Source: Clostridia bacterium (GTDB lineage: Bacteria > Bacillota > Clostridia > Lachnospirales > Lachnospiraceae). From it: a stretch of 58,075 nucleotides of DNA. Positions 8,895 through 18,043 of this stretch are shown in pieces (the first letter of the stretch is position 1; every line of letters begins with the position of its first letter). The stretch covers positions 1 through 58,075 of the forward strand of contig JAQXQS010000147.1 in NCBI GenBank assembly GCA_029101305.1. The letters run 5' to 3'. A program made the position numbers and the translations under genes. Below the pieces are notes generated by a model. That model ran no database searches. It was not told the DNA's origin and worked only from the letters and a program-made list of their open reading frames with translations.

Positions 8895-10771
8895 GTTTCC
8901 TCACTTGCTGTCCTGATCTTAATTTTTACAGTAGTTCCTCCAGTTTCATTTCTCATATAAACGACTTCTACGTTTTCCTTATAATACAGTTTTAATCTGC
9001 TTATTACATTGATTACGCCCAGATGGGTGCGATCCCCCTGGCTTTGGGTCTGTACACGGTAAAGAGCTTCATTGTCTTTGTCATTATAAGCATTTAATTC
9101 TGCAATTTTATCATCTGGAATTCCGATTCCATCATCAATCAGCCAAATATCCAGTTCTTTTTTATCCTGCTCATTTACCCATATACGAAGGGTAACCGTG
9201 CCTTGATAGCGTCTATCTTTCAAACCATGCATCAAACTGTTTTCCAGCAATGGCTGTAAAATAAAATTAGGAATCTCCATATCCAGCGCTTCCGGCATAA
9301 TGTCCGAATGATACACAATATCTGAATACCGATAACACATCAGGCTCATATAGGCATCCAACATTTCCACTTCTTTCCTTACTGCAACCATGGAATCATG
9401 CACCTTGGTACTGAGCCGATAAAAGCTGACAAGCTTCATCAGCATCTGGGATACTTCCATATCTTTATTAATAGCCGCTTTCAGCCGGATCATATCCAAT
9501 GTGTTATAAAGAAAATGAGGATTGATCTGTTGCTTCAGATACAGCATCGCCATTTTCTGTTCAGAAATCTCTGCCTTCTGCAACTCATCCTTCGCCTGAT
9601 ATTCTGAAATAACCAGATCATTCAGCCGACGAATCATTTTATTGAAAGAATCCTTCAGCACACCAACCTCATCCATATATCCAACCTCATAATGACGGGT
9701 CAGGTCATCTGGCTGAAAATTCTTAATATCTACAGAAAAATCAGTAAGACGCTTCAGATTTTTTCTGGTAAGCGCACCTACACTGAACAGCACCACCAGA
9801 GCACTTACAATCGTTATAATGATACAGGTAACCACCAGAGGTGTCAGTTCATCATATATAGATTCATAGGTTTTCAGTGTGATCAGAAGCATATTACTGT
9901 AACTTGAGCGCTGGTATGCACACAAGTATTTTTCTCCCTTCAGCTTCAGGCTGAAAGATCCTTTGGATCCATCCATATGATTTAGCAATTCCGGATAAAC
10001 ATCTGACAGATTCCCGCTGATAATCGTCTCATTAGAGCTACAGGCAATATTACTATTCTCATCCGCAACAATATAAGAAACATTACTTTCCAGATAACTG
10101 CTGCAGATTTTCTGTAATGTAAAAATCGGAGTCCGCAGTGCAATATAACCGATTACCTCATATGGAGAAAAGCTGCGGATCGGACGCACCAGATAGATAT
10201 TATTCTCCTGGAAAATATTCTTCGTGTAGGTTTGAACATACTTGAATCCTTCCGGAAGTGTATCCATATACATATGGCACCCTGAAATATTGGTAGTAAG
10301 ATCGGAATTTACTTTTACCTTCTGGAAAAAGGGTGTCACATCCCATTCAAAACCCAGAAACGGATTAGCCACATCGCTGTAGAACACCATATCATCCTTG
10401 TTAAAAATATAAATTCCTTTTACATCATCTCTGATGGAAATCATGGAAGAATACAACTTTGTCAGATATTCATCGTTCTCCATCTTTTCATTAAAGGAAT
10501 AATCAGTGCCCTTTAGAATGTCTTGTACGGTCTGATCTGAAAATGCAATCAGGGATACTCTTCCCATATCCTTCAGGGTATTATCAACGGAATTTAAGGT
10601 ATTAGAAATGTACACCCTCATCATCTGGGCATCACGGTCAATATGATATTCCACATTCAGCTCCAAAGTCGCCAGAATACTTAAAAGACATGCAATGATA
10701 AAGATGCCAATATTCGTAATGCTGATACGTTTTACTATGCTGATTTTTTTGCGGGAAGAATTCTTTTTCAT
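8891..10771 (-). CDS. YesM-type sensor histidine kinase
   Basis: This 626-residue membrane kinase has a transmembrane helix near residues 15-37, an extracellular Cache-like sensor of about 260 residues and a second helix around VVTCIIITIVSALVVLFSVG. A HAMP linker follows, then the His-kinase module with its His in QQINPHFLYNTLDM, N box ENSLMHGL and G box DDGIGIP. This is the HPK7/YesM architecture that controls carbohydrate ABC operons in Firmicutes. It is 21 bp after the second permease and overlaps yesN by 4 bp. Membership inside the transporter operon suggests autoregulated sensing of the transported glycan. Confidence 0.93.
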   Translation of the reverse strand: MKKNSSRKKISIVKRISITNIGIFIIACLLSILATLELNVEYHIDRDAQMMRVYISNTLNSVDNTLKDMGRVSLIAFSDQTVQDILKGTDYSFNEKMENDEYLTKLYSSMISIRDDVKGIYIFNKDDMVFYSDVANPFLGFEWDVTPFFQKVKVNSDLTTNISGCHMYMDTLPEGFKYVQTYTKNIFQENNIYLVRPIRSFSPYEVIGYIALRTPIFTLQKICSSYLESNVSYIVADENSNIACSSNETIISGNLSDVYPELLNHMDGSKGSFSLKLKGEKYLCAYQRSSYSNMLLITLKTYESIYDELTPLVVTCIIITIVSALVVLFSVGALTRKNLKRLTDFSVDIKNFQPDDLTRHYEVGYMDEVGVLKDSFNKMIRRLNDLVISEYQAKDELQKAEISEQKMAMLYLKQQINPHFLYNTLDMIRLKAAINKDMEVSQMLMKLVSFYRLSTKVHDSMVAVRKEVEMLDAYMSLMCYRYSDIVYHSDIMPEALDMEIPNFILQPLLENSLMHGLKDRRYQGTVTLRIWVNEQDKKELDIWLIDDGIGIPDDKIAELNAYNDKDNEALYRVQTQSQGDRTHLGVINVISRLKLYYKENVEVVYMRNETGGTTVKIKIRTASEET

Positions 10772-10792
10772 AAAAACAGGCCGTCCTTTGGA

Positions 10793-11587
10793 TTATCCCT
10801 TCACAGCTCCTGCTGTAAGACCTGCCATCAATTGCCTGGATGCAAAAATATAGAACACGGCAATTGGAAGAAGGCAGATAATACATGCTGCAAAAAGATT
10901 ATTTATTGTAAATCCGGAGCCCGAGGTTGTCTGTGCAAATCGAAGCGGCACAACAGAAAGTGGCTGTTTGGTGGTATCATTAATAAAGATAATTGCCATC
11001 TGCAGCTCATTCCATGCGGAAAGGAAGGTCTGGATCAATACAAACACCAGTCCTGGCTTGGCGATTGGAAGCATAATCTGTAAAAATGTGGTCCACTTAT
11101 TGGCGCCATCAATTTTCGCCGCGTCAATCAGCTCATCTGGCAATGCATTATAATAATTTGTCAATACCATAAGATTGAAGCAGGCACTTGCTGTGGCATA
11201 TGGAAATACCAGTGACCAACCGGTATTATTCAGATGAAGACCTCTTACGATCTGATAAAGGGGAAAGATCAACGCAGAGGTAGGAATCATCATACCAGTA
11301 AGAATCAGATAATACACTGCCTGTTTATGCGGGAATTCCAGCTTGGAAAATGCGTATGCGGCCATCGAAACTACAAGCGCAACAACAACAAGGGTTCCTC
11401 CTACCACGATAATACTGGTAATAACGTTTGGAATCAAGTTGAAATATTCGAAGACTTTTGTATAATTGCCAAATCCATTTACTGCCAGTGATTTTTCTAC
11501 CATCAGATACAGTGGAAAGACCAGGATGACCAGCAGCGCCACACAGATAACCTGAGTGACAATTTTATATGGTAATGAATTTTTCAT
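10793..11587 (-). CDS. Carbohydrate ABC transporter permease (MalG-like)
   Basis: This 264-residue inner-membrane protein has about six helices and the CUT1 permease EAA loop (DELIDAAKIDGANKWTTFLQ), which contacts an MsmX-type ATPase. It pairs with the preceding permease, 3 bp away. No dedicated ATPase is in the operon, as is usual for CUT1 systems that share one. Confidence 0.93.
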   Translation of the reverse strand: MKNSLPYKIVTQVICVALLVILVFPLYLMVEKSLAVNGFGNYTKVFEYFNLIPNVITSIIVVGGTLVVVALVVSMAAYAFSKLEFPHKQAVYYLILTGMMIPTSALIFPLYQIVRGLHLNNTGWSLVFPYATASACFNLMVLTNYYNALPDELIDAAKIDGANKWTTFLQIMLPIAKPGLVFVLIQTFLSAWNELQMAIIFINDTTKQPLSVVPLRFAQTTSGSGFTINNLFAACIICLLPIAVFYIFASRQLMAGLTAGAVKG

Positions 11588-11590
11588 CAG

Positions 11591-12484
11591 CTAGTTCATC
11601 TCCTTGTCTTTTTTATAGTAAATCTTTAATTGGATCACAGTCAGCACCATAGCAATCAGAAACATAAACACAACAATGGTAGACGCCTGCCCCTGTTGGA
11701 AGGTGTTAAAAGACTTCGTGTATATATATGTAGAAAACGTTTCTGTCGCATGAGCTGGTCCACCATCTGTCAATACATAGGAAAGGTCAAAAAACTTCAG
11801 TGCACCCAGAATATCCAGAATGATCAAAGTAATATGTGTACCACGCAGAAGCGGAAATGTTATGTACACAAACTGCTTGAAGCTTCCAGCTCCGTCAATG
11901 GTAGCAGACTCATAAAGTTCCTGTGGAATATTCAGCATATTGGTGTAGTACATCAGCATGCTGTAACCTGTCCACTGCCAGATATTTACAAACAACAGAC
12001 AGGCAAGGGCTGTTTTTGGCGTTGCCAGCCATTGCTGACAAAGAAAATCCAAATGAAGTGCCCTCAGAATTACATTCAGGTATCCACGGTTTGTTTCAAA
12101 AATCTTGGAAAATACAGTACCGACAATTGTAGAGGTGCAAATCGCCGGAAGATAAAAAAGGATTCTGTAAAATCCTGAAAATTTTATTTTCCTGATAAAA
12201 AAGGATGCCAGCATCAACCCCAGCGCAGACTGAATAACAGTAGTTGCAATGGCAATCACAACAAAATTCCAAAATGTTTTTTTCATTACAGGATCAGCCA
12301 GAAGCTTCGTGTAGTTTGCAAAGCCTACAAAAACCTTCTCCACACTGATTCCATTCCAGTCATAAAAGCTAATGATAATGTTATAAATGATCGGATATGC
12401 AAAAAACACAAGGAACAAAGCCAAAAGAGGTAATACAAATAGAAAACTGGTAAAAGAGTCTTTCCGTTTTCGAGCCGAGACCAT
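11591..12484 (-). CDS. Carbohydrate ABC transporter permease (MalF/UgpA-like)
   Basis: This 297-residue permease has an N-terminal helix (LFVLPLLALFLVFFAYPIIYNI) typical of MalF-like subunits and the EAA motif in QELYESATIDGAGSFKQF. It is the first membrane component after the binding protein and is separated from it by a terminator-like stem-loop at 12523-12555. It forms a heterodimeric sugar channel with the downstream MalG-like subunit. Confidence 0.93.
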   Translation of the reverse strand: MVSARKRKDSFTSFLFVLPLLALFLVFFAYPIIYNIIISFYDWNGISVEKVFVGFANYTKLLADPVMKKTFWNFVVIAIATTVIQSALGLMLASFFIRKIKFSGFYRILFYLPAICTSTIVGTVFSKIFETNRGYLNVILRALHLDFLCQQWLATPKTALACLLFVNIWQWTGYSMLMYYTNMLNIPQELYESATIDGAGSFKQFVYITFPLLRGTHITLIILDILGALKFFDLSYVLTDGGPAHATETFSTYIYTKSFNTFQQGQASTIVVFMFLIAMVLTVIQLKIYYKKDKEMN

Positions 12485-12522
12485 AGTTTTCCTCCTGCTA
12501 TAAAAATATATTATGCTTTTGT

Positions 12523-12555
12523 AAAAGGCTGCCCTGGGAATGAGGGCAGCCTTTT
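12523..12555 (-). terminator. Stem-loop between binding protein and permeases (partial terminator)
   Basis: A 13-bp stem (AAAAGGCTGCCCT and its complement) with a 7-base loop, 13 bp past the binding-protein stop. On the minus strand only four T follow, so it probably terminates partially or stabilises the upstream message. Confidence 0.75.
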
Positions 12556-12568
12556 ATTTTATTTTTAT

Positions 12569-13882
12569 TTATCTCTCCTGTGCCTGGGAAGCTGCTTCAA
12601 TTGTCTCTGCTGCCTCTTCTGGTGTCACATCTCCCAGTGCCAGTTCTGTAAGCTCATTGCTGATGGTTTCTTTCAGCTCTGCATAAGCCATCTCTCTGTA
12701 TCCACCTACATTATCTTTACCCTGCTCTACACAATAGTTAAGATTTTCAGTGCCATTCTCGTTCAGACCTTCTACATTCAGTTCCATGTCATTACGTGCA
12801 GGCATGTACTGTAACTGTCCGTTTACAAGAGTTTCTGCACCTTCATGGATCATCCAGTCAACAAATGTCCATGCTGCATCTTTTACCTTAGACTGATTAT
12901 TAATAGCAAGAGATACGTCAACCGCTTCTTCTACTGGTGCGATCTTTCCATCATTGTTCCAGTCCATAAGGAATACCTTGTGATTAGCACCTTCGCCATT
13001 ATAAACCTCCTGACTCTGCTCATCACTGTCTTTATATGCTCCAAGTGCCCAGGAACCATTGAGGATCATTGGGATAGAGCCCTCTTTCTGATACATATCT
13101 GTGGAATCTGTATACATTCCAACTCCAAGTGCTCCATCCTGGAAAATACCATCTGTAAAGCAGTTCTGCCATATCTGGAAGGACTGAACCAGATCCTCAT
13201 CTGTAAATGGGGTTTCTCCTTCAATTGCGGAATACAGCTTCTCTGTATTGATATCTGCTGCAATATTCATCCAGGTATCAATGTTGATCCAGGAATCCTT
13301 AGCTCCGATTACCAGTGGATATTCCCCGTTATCACGGAAGGTCTGGCAAACTTCTTTCAATTCATCATAGTTAGTTGGCAGCTCCAGATTGTATTTATCA
13401 AAATATTTCATATTTGCCCATACATATCCGGCGTAGCTAAGTCCAAGAGGAACTGCATAATACTCCCCATCATCACCCTGAAGAAGGCTCATTGCGTATT
13501 CGTTATAGTTTGATGCCCAGTCATCTCCATATTTGTCTACCAGATATGGCGTAAGGTCTTCTTCAAAATCACGGAATTCTTTATACATTGCTCCTGTCTG
13601 AACTCCGTAAACATCTGCTGCATCACCTGCTGAAAGATCAACTTTCAGTTTCTCTACGTGATCAGTATACGGCATAAACGTATAGTCAATCTGGATATCC
13701 GGATGCTCTTCTTCGAATTTTGCCAGCATGGCATGCGTGTACTCTTCATCGCCAGGGTTCCATGTCTGGAATTTTACAACGGTCTTCTCTCCACTATCCC
13801 CGTCTTCTGCGAAAACAAATTGTGTAGGCATAAGTGCAGCCATAACACCAGCCATCAGGATACATACCATTTTCTTTTTCAT
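12569..13882 (-). CDS. Extracellular sugar-binding protein of the CUT1 transporter
   Basis: This 437-residue substrate-binding protein delivers a carbohydrate to the two permeases. Residues 1-25 form a signal peptide ending in FVFAED with no lipobox cysteine, so it appears to be cut by signal peptidase I. That is unusual for a Gram-positive binding protein, which is normally lipid-anchored. The mature part has family 1 features (VKFQTWNPGDEEYTHAMLAKFEEEHPDI, AADVYGVQ, MILNGSWALGAY). It is the first gene of the operon; the stem-loop downstream should raise its level over the permeases. The ligand is unknown. Confidence 0.92.
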   Translation of the reverse strand: MKKKMVCILMAGVMAALMPTQFVFAEDGDSGEKTVVKFQTWNPGDEEYTHAMLAKFEEEHPDIQIDYTFMPYTDHVEKLKVDLSAGDAADVYGVQTGAMYKEFRDFEEDLTPYLVDKYGDDWASNYNEYAMSLLQGDDGEYYAVPLGLSYAGYVWANMKYFDKYNLELPTNYDELKEVCQTFRDNGEYPLVIGAKDSWINIDTWMNIAADINTEKLYSAIEGETPFTDEDLVQSFQIWQNCFTDGIFQDGALGVGMYTDSTDMYQKEGSIPMILNGSWALGAYKDSDEQSQEVYNGEGANHKVFLMDWNNDGKIAPVEEAVDVSLAINNQSKVKDAAWTFVDWMIHEGAETLVNGQLQYMPARNDMELNVEGLNENGTENLNYCVEQGKDNVGGYREMAYAELKETISNELTELALGDVTPEEAAETIEAASQAQER

Positions 13883-14277
13883 GTTTCAAATCTCCTTTCA
13901 TAATGGAATCACGTTTTGTTTTATTTGACTATAATTTATCATCTCTCCCAAGTTTCAGATAGGCGTTTTCGTTATAAAAATGTGTCAAAAAATTAGTTTT
14001 ATGTTCATTTTGTATATTCTTATTGCATTCGCATTATTCAAGAGCCGTTACAATGTATTTATTCACATGCCGCTCATAAGGCCGGTCAAAGCCTGATAGC
14101 CGCAGTTCCTTTTTCTCATCAATCCCCATACGATGTGAAGCTGTTTTCGTTCGTATCTGTCGATTTTTGTAAAATTATACAATTTATCAGTTGTATCTTA
14201 TAAATTTACAAAAGCAGCGTTGAATTTCAGATATAAATATGATAAGCTATACTCAGTTACAGGTAAGGAGGCTGATT
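13883..14277. promoter_or_regulatory. Divergent intergenic region, binding protein / ATPase gene
   Basis: A 395-bp AT-rich gap holding both outward promoters. On the minus strand a TTGACA (complement of 13983-13988) has no good -10 at 17 bp, so the operon promoter may depend on an activator such as YesN. On the plus strand an AAGGAGG ribosome site at 14265-14271 sets the ATPase start at 14278. No RNA gene or repeat was recognised. Confidence 0.5.
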
Positions 14278-15495
14278 ATGATGATTAAACGTGAAATGTA
14301 TATGAAGCGCATCCGTCCATTTATCGAAACGGACCTGATAAAAGTCATGACTGGTATCCGCCGATGCGGTAAATCTGTCATGTTAGAGCTGATCAAAGAA
14401 GAACTTATAGAGTCCGGTGTTAATCCTGCTCAGTTTATCTCTATCAACTTTGAGGATTTAAACTACGCTCATCTGCAAACTGCAAAAGCATTACATGATG
14501 AGATTACCGGAAGGGCTGCGGATATCCCCGGCAAGGTCTATCTTTTTTTCGATGAAATTCAGGAGGTAAAAGACTGGGAGAAGTGTATCAACTCCCTGCG
14601 TGTAAACCTTGATTGCGACATATATATCACCGGCTCAAACGCCAGGCTCCTGTCCAGCGAGCTTTCTACCTATCTCGGCGGACGCTATGTAAAGTTCATC
14701 ATTTACCCATTCTCCTTCGCGGAATTTCTAGAACTGTACCGTCCCATCGCACCTGATGAATCCATTCAGAGATGCTTTCAGAAGTACCTTATATCCGGCG
14801 GTATGCCGTACCTTGCCCATATTCGCTATGAAGATGCTCCTTCCAAGTTGTATCTCCATGATCTGTTTAACTCTGTCCAACTCAAGGACATTGTGACGCG
14901 GAACAAGATTCGTGACGTAGACTTGCTGGAACGCATCATTACCTATGTAATTGCGAATGTAGGTACGACCTTCTCCGCTACTTCTCTGGCAAAGTTCCTC
15001 AAAAGCGAGAATCGAACTATTGCACCGGAAACCATCCTTAACTACATCAAATACTGCTGCGATGCATTTTTATTCTATCAGGTCAAGCGCGAAGATTTGC
15101 AGGGAAAACAGATTCTTGCCTCTAATGAGAAATATTACATTGCCGACCATGGTATCCGGGAGGCTGTTTTCGGCGGTAATATGCGTGACATCAACCTCAT
15201 TTTGGAGAACATCGTGTATCTGGAACTACTGCGCCGGAACTATAAAGTAACCGTCGGCAGAACTGGTAACAAGGAAATTGACTTTGTCTGCGACAAGCGT
15301 GGAGAAAAACTGTATGTTCAGGTTACCTATCTGCTGGCATCCGATGAAACCATCCAGCGCGAGTTCGGCGCATATGATCATATACGCGATAATTACCCGA
15401 AATATGTTGTCTCTCTGGATGAGTTCGACATGAGCCGCAATGGAATCAAACACCGCAACATACGCGATTTCCTGTTGGCAGAAGAATGGAATTAA
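14278..15495 (+). CDS. ATP-binding protein with DUF4143 domain
   Basis: This 405-residue protein belongs to the AAA_14/DUF4143 family. It has a P-loop GIRRCGKSVML near residues 27-37, a Walker B-like VYLFFDEIQEV, and a C-terminal DUF4143 half with the nuclease-like segment GNKEIDFVCDKRGEKLYVQVTY. The start at 14278 is set by AAGGAGG six bases upstream; an in-frame ATG 39 bases earlier lacks a site. The family is widespread in gut anaerobes with many paralogues and no assigned function. It stands alone on the plus strand next to tRNA-Arg and is followed by a long-stem hairpin. Confidence 0.88.
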   Translation: MMIKREMYMKRIRPFIETDLIKVMTGIRRCGKSVMLELIKEELIESGVNPAQFISINFEDLNYAHLQTAKALHDEITGRAADIPGKVYLFFDEIQEVKDWEKCINSLRVNLDCDIYITGSNARLLSSELSTYLGGRYVKFIIYPFSFAEFLELYRPIAPDESIQRCFQKYLISGGMPYLAHIRYEDAPSKLYLHDLFNSVQLKDIVTRNKIRDVDLLERIITYVIANVGTTFSATSLAKFLKSENRTIAPETILNYIKYCCDAFLFYQVKREDLQGKQILASNEKYYIADHGIREAVFGGNMRDINLILENIVYLELLRRNYKVTVGRTGNKEIDFVCDKRGEKLYVQVTYLLASDETIQREFGAYDHIRDNYPKYVVSLDEFDMSRNGIKHRNIRDFLLAEEWN

Positions 15496-15498
15496 AAG

Positions 15499-15561
15499 AA
15501 AGTTACTGTTCACTCCGTTCACAGAAAACACCTCGCGGAATGCTGCCAGTGAACAGTAACA
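15499..15561 (+). terminator. Long-stem hairpin after the ATPase gene
   Basis: GTTACTGTTCACT at the 5' side pairs perfectly with AGTGAACAGTAAC about 35 bases later, just past the stop codon. The 3' side is A-rich rather than T-rich, so termination is uncertain. Confidence 0.5.
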
Positions 15562-15598
15562 AAAGAAAATACAAACTTACTTGGAATATTAATTGGAC

Positions 15599-15627
15599 TT
15601 GTAATTTATCCCAAATTATAGTACAAT
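15599..15627 (+). promoter_or_regulatory. Promoter of tRNA-Arg(CCU)
   Basis: TTGTAA at 15599-15604, 17-bp spacer, TACAAT at 15622-15627. Transcription would begin about 9 bases before the tRNA. Confidence 0.65.
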
Positions 15628-15642
15628 ATTTCCCGTAAGTTC

Positions 15643-15714
15643 GTTCCCTTAGTTAAACGGATATAATAAGGGCCTCCTAAGCTCTAGTTATGGGTTCGAT
15701 TCCCGTAGGGAACG
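15643..15714 (+). tRNA. tRNA-Arg (anticodon CCU)
   Basis: A complete 72-nt cloverleaf. The acceptor stem is GTTCCCT/AGGGAAC, the D stem GTTA/TAAT, the anticodon stem AGGGC/GCTCT with loop CTCCTAA (anticodon CCU), and the T arm ATGGG-TTCGATT-CCCGT. The discriminator is G and CCA is not encoded. It reads AGG codons. Confidence 0.93.
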
Positions 15715-15727
15715 CTTATTAATAAAT

Positions 15728-15772
15728 AGCGGAATGTGTTAGCTGAGAAGCAGATTCACATTCCGCTGTTTT
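15728..15772 (+). terminator. Terminator of tRNA-Arg(CCU)
   Basis: An 11-bp perfect stem (AGCGGAATGTG at 15728-15738, CACATTCCGCT at 15757-15767) followed by GTTTTA, starting 13 bp after the tRNA. Confidence 0.8.
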
Positions 15773-15833
15773 ATCTTTACAGGAAGGAAAAAGAAGGATT
15801 AATCTTTTGTAAATAAAGAAAAGGAGAAGAAAG

Positions 15834-16754
15834 ATGAAGGAAATCGTATTAGGCTCTACAGGTAAGAATATGCCTGCTATCGTGGTAGGCTGTATGCGCT
15901 TGGCAGAGAAAAATTGTGCCGAGATGCAAAAATTTATACACAAATGTCTGGAACAGGGAGCTTTTTATTTCGACCATGCGGATATCTACAGCGACGGACA
16001 GAGTGAAACAATTTTCGGAGAAGCCATGGCACAGGATCCATCCATAAAAAGAGAAGATTTATTCCTGCAGTCCAAATGTGGTATACGTCAGGGATTTTAT
16101 GATTTATCAAAAGAATATATCATTTCTTCCGTAGACGGAATCCTAAAAAGACTGCAGACAGAATATCTGGATGTTCTGTTACTGCACCGCCCGGATGCAT
16201 TGGTGGAGCCAGAGGAAGTAGCTGCCGCATTTGAAGAACTGCATCAAAAAGGGAAGGTACGATATTTCGGTGTATCCAACCATAAACCAATGCAGATTGA
16301 ATTGTTGAAAAAATATGTGAAACAGCCTCTGATCATTAATCAGCTGCAGTTTAGCATCCCAGTGTCAAACATGGTCGCAAACGGTATGGAAGTCAATATG
16401 ACTTCGGACGGAGCGGCAGATCGGGATGGCAGCGTTTTGGATTATTCCAGATTGCAGGATATGACGATTCAGGCATGGTCCCCATTCCAGATGCCGAACT
16501 GGCAAGGCTGTTTTATTGGCAGCGAAAAATATCCGGAATTGAACAAAGAGTTACAGACTTTGGCGCAAAAGTATCAGGTCAGCACCACTACAATTGCCGC
16601 GGCATGGATTTTACGTCATCCGGCCGGAATACAGATAATTACAGGAACCGCAAGCGAGGAACGTCTGACAGAAATTATTGCGGCGGAAAAGGTCTCTCTT
16701 TCCAGAGAGGAATGGTACCGGCTGTATCTGTCAGCTGGACATTTACTGCCATAA
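15834..16754 (+). CDS. Aldo/keto reductase (YdhF-like)
   Basis: This 306-residue NAD(P)H-dependent oxidoreductase has the (beta/alpha)8 AKR fold. The catalytic tetrad is visible: Asp and Tyr in FDHADIYSDG, Lys in LQSKCGI and His in VLLLHRPD. The cofactor region includes GTASEERLTEIIAAEK near the C-terminus. The best overall likeness is to the YdhF/general-stress AKR group. An AGGAGAAG ribosome site precedes the ATG. It is a single-gene unit on the plus strand, ended by the shared terminator at 16817-16866. The substrate is unknown. Confidence 0.92.
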   Translation: MKEIVLGSTGKNMPAIVVGCMRLAEKNCAEMQKFIHKCLEQGAFYFDHADIYSDGQSETIFGEAMAQDPSIKREDLFLQSKCGIRQGFYDLSKEYIISSVDGILKRLQTEYLDVLLLHRPDALVEPEEVAAAFEELHQKGKVRYFGVSNHKPMQIELLKKYVKQPLIINQLQFSIPVSNMVANGMEVNMTSDGAADRDGSVLDYSRLQDMTIQAWSPFQMPNWQGCFIGSEKYPELNKELQTLAQKYQVSTTTIAAAWILRHPAGIQIITGTASEERLTEIIAAEKVSLSREEWYRLYLSAGHLLP

Positions 16755-16816
16755 ATGCTTCAGTTCTATAAGATGAATAATATGGTTCCAAAAGTGTATT
16801 GTTAAAATCAAAGCAT

Positions 16817-16866
16817 AAACCGGATACAACTCCAGTAAGTATAAAAGTTGTACCCGGTTTTCTTTT
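16817..16866. terminator. Bidirectional terminator (aldo/keto reductase and cytX)
   Basis: AAACCGG-A-TACAACT pairs with AGTTGTA-C-CCGGTTT around a 14-base loop, then TTCTTTT on the plus strand. It lies between two converging genes. Confidence 0.8.
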
Positions 16867-16873
16867 ATTCTCT

Positions 16874-18040
16874 CTATTTTTCTTTCCCGATTTTTCCCAC
16901 GATCACACATATCACTGATGTGATCACCATGTCCGGAAGTGTATTTCCTACCGGAAGATCTACTCTCATAAGCATCCGGTATAAGATAAATCCAACCACC
17001 CAGATGATCAGGTTTCTCCAGTCAAAGCTATTCTCCCGCCTGTCTCTGTGCAGTATAAAGAAATCTGCGATCTGAATGGCGATCATCGGTGCAAAAACCG
17101 AGCCGATCAGATAGAGGAAATCCGTGATATCATCCATTGGAAACAAAATTGCTCCCAAAGTTCCGATTACAGTGACTACTATGGCAGCGTATTTGCCTTT
17201 TATGGTAGATACAATAGATTCGCTGGAAATTCCCGCGGAATAGGCATCCAGAAAAGTGGTAGTGACTGTGGAAAATACAATGATCAGCAGACCGGCAATA
17301 CTTAAGCCTGCCTTTAACAGGATCTGCGCGATATCGGATTCTCCGGTAAAAATCGCAGCTCCCATTCCAATGATATACATCCAGCAGCTGACCAGACCAT
17401 ACACAATGGCACTGACCGCCGTTGCCTTTACTGGTTCTTTTGCTTCTCTTGTATAGTCACTGATCAGGGGCAGCCAGGAAAGGGGCATCGCCACCGCAAG
17501 TTCCACCGCCGCTCCAAAGGACATACTTTCATCTGCAACCGTCTGCATTACATTTCCATCAAAGAAAATCACCTTGCACAGCACCAGTGTAAGTAAAAAC
17601 AACAGTCCCATGGCAATGGTATTGATTTTTCCAAGATTGGTGATTCCGATCATGATCCACACAACGATCAGCGCCCCGATTACCAGGCACCAGATCCATT
17701 TCCCTGCGGATAAAATGCCGTCTGCTGCCAGCGCTCCGTCATAAATCATAATAGCAGTCCAGCCTACCAGCTGCAGTACATTCAAAAAGGCAAATAAAAG
17801 CCCTCCCAGATTACCAAAGCTGCTTTTTACCGTTTCCATTGCACTCAGGCGGCTTTTTCCACCGATCACACCTGCCAGGAAAAGCATCAGGCAGCCAATC
17901 ACATGGCCCACCAGAATTGCGGCCAGGCCTTTCCCAAATCCCAGTGAGGAAAAATAGGTTCCTGTTAATATTTCTGCGATAGATACACCGGCTCCAAACC
18001 AGATCAATCCATTTTCCACAAGTGAAGTACGTCTTTCCAT
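16874..18040 (-). CDS. cytX: Putative hydroxymethylpyrimidine transporter CytX
   Basis: This 388-residue membrane protein of the NCS1/cytosine-permease superfamily has about 12 helices and begins with NGLIWFGAGVSIAEILTGTYFSS. Position rather than sequence singles it out: it is 3 bp downstream of thiD at the end of a thiamin salvage operon, where CytX members are proposed to import the pyrimidine moiety HMP. That would feed ThiD directly. An ordinary cytosine or purine permease would also fit the fold. Length is normal for CytX. Confidence 0.85.
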   Translation of the reverse strand: MERRTSLVENGLIWFGAGVSIAEILTGTYFSSLGFGKGLAAILVGHVIGCLMLFLAGVIGGKSRLSAMETVKSSFGNLGGLLFAFLNVLQLVGWTAIMIYDGALAADGILSAGKWIWCLVIGALIVVWIMIGITNLGKINTIAMGLLFLLTLVLCKVIFFDGNVMQTVADESMSFGAAVELAVAMPLSWLPLISDYTREAKEPVKATAVSAIVYGLVSCWMYIIGMGAAIFTGESDIAQILLKAGLSIAGLLIIVFSTVTTTFLDAYSAGISSESIVSTIKGKYAAIVVTVIGTLGAILFPMDDITDFLYLIGSVFAPMIAIQIADFFILHRDRRENSFDWRNLIIWVVGFILYRMLMRVDLPVGNTLPDMVITSVICVIVGKIGKEK

Positions 18041-18043
18041 CTG

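Noticed and set aside
12845-13513. 222-residue open frame on the plus strand
   Set aside because: Antisense to the sugar-binding protein gene.
15643-15714. tRNA-Arg as the attachment site of an integrated element
   Set aside because: No integrase gene and no repeat of the tRNA 3' end was seen on either side.
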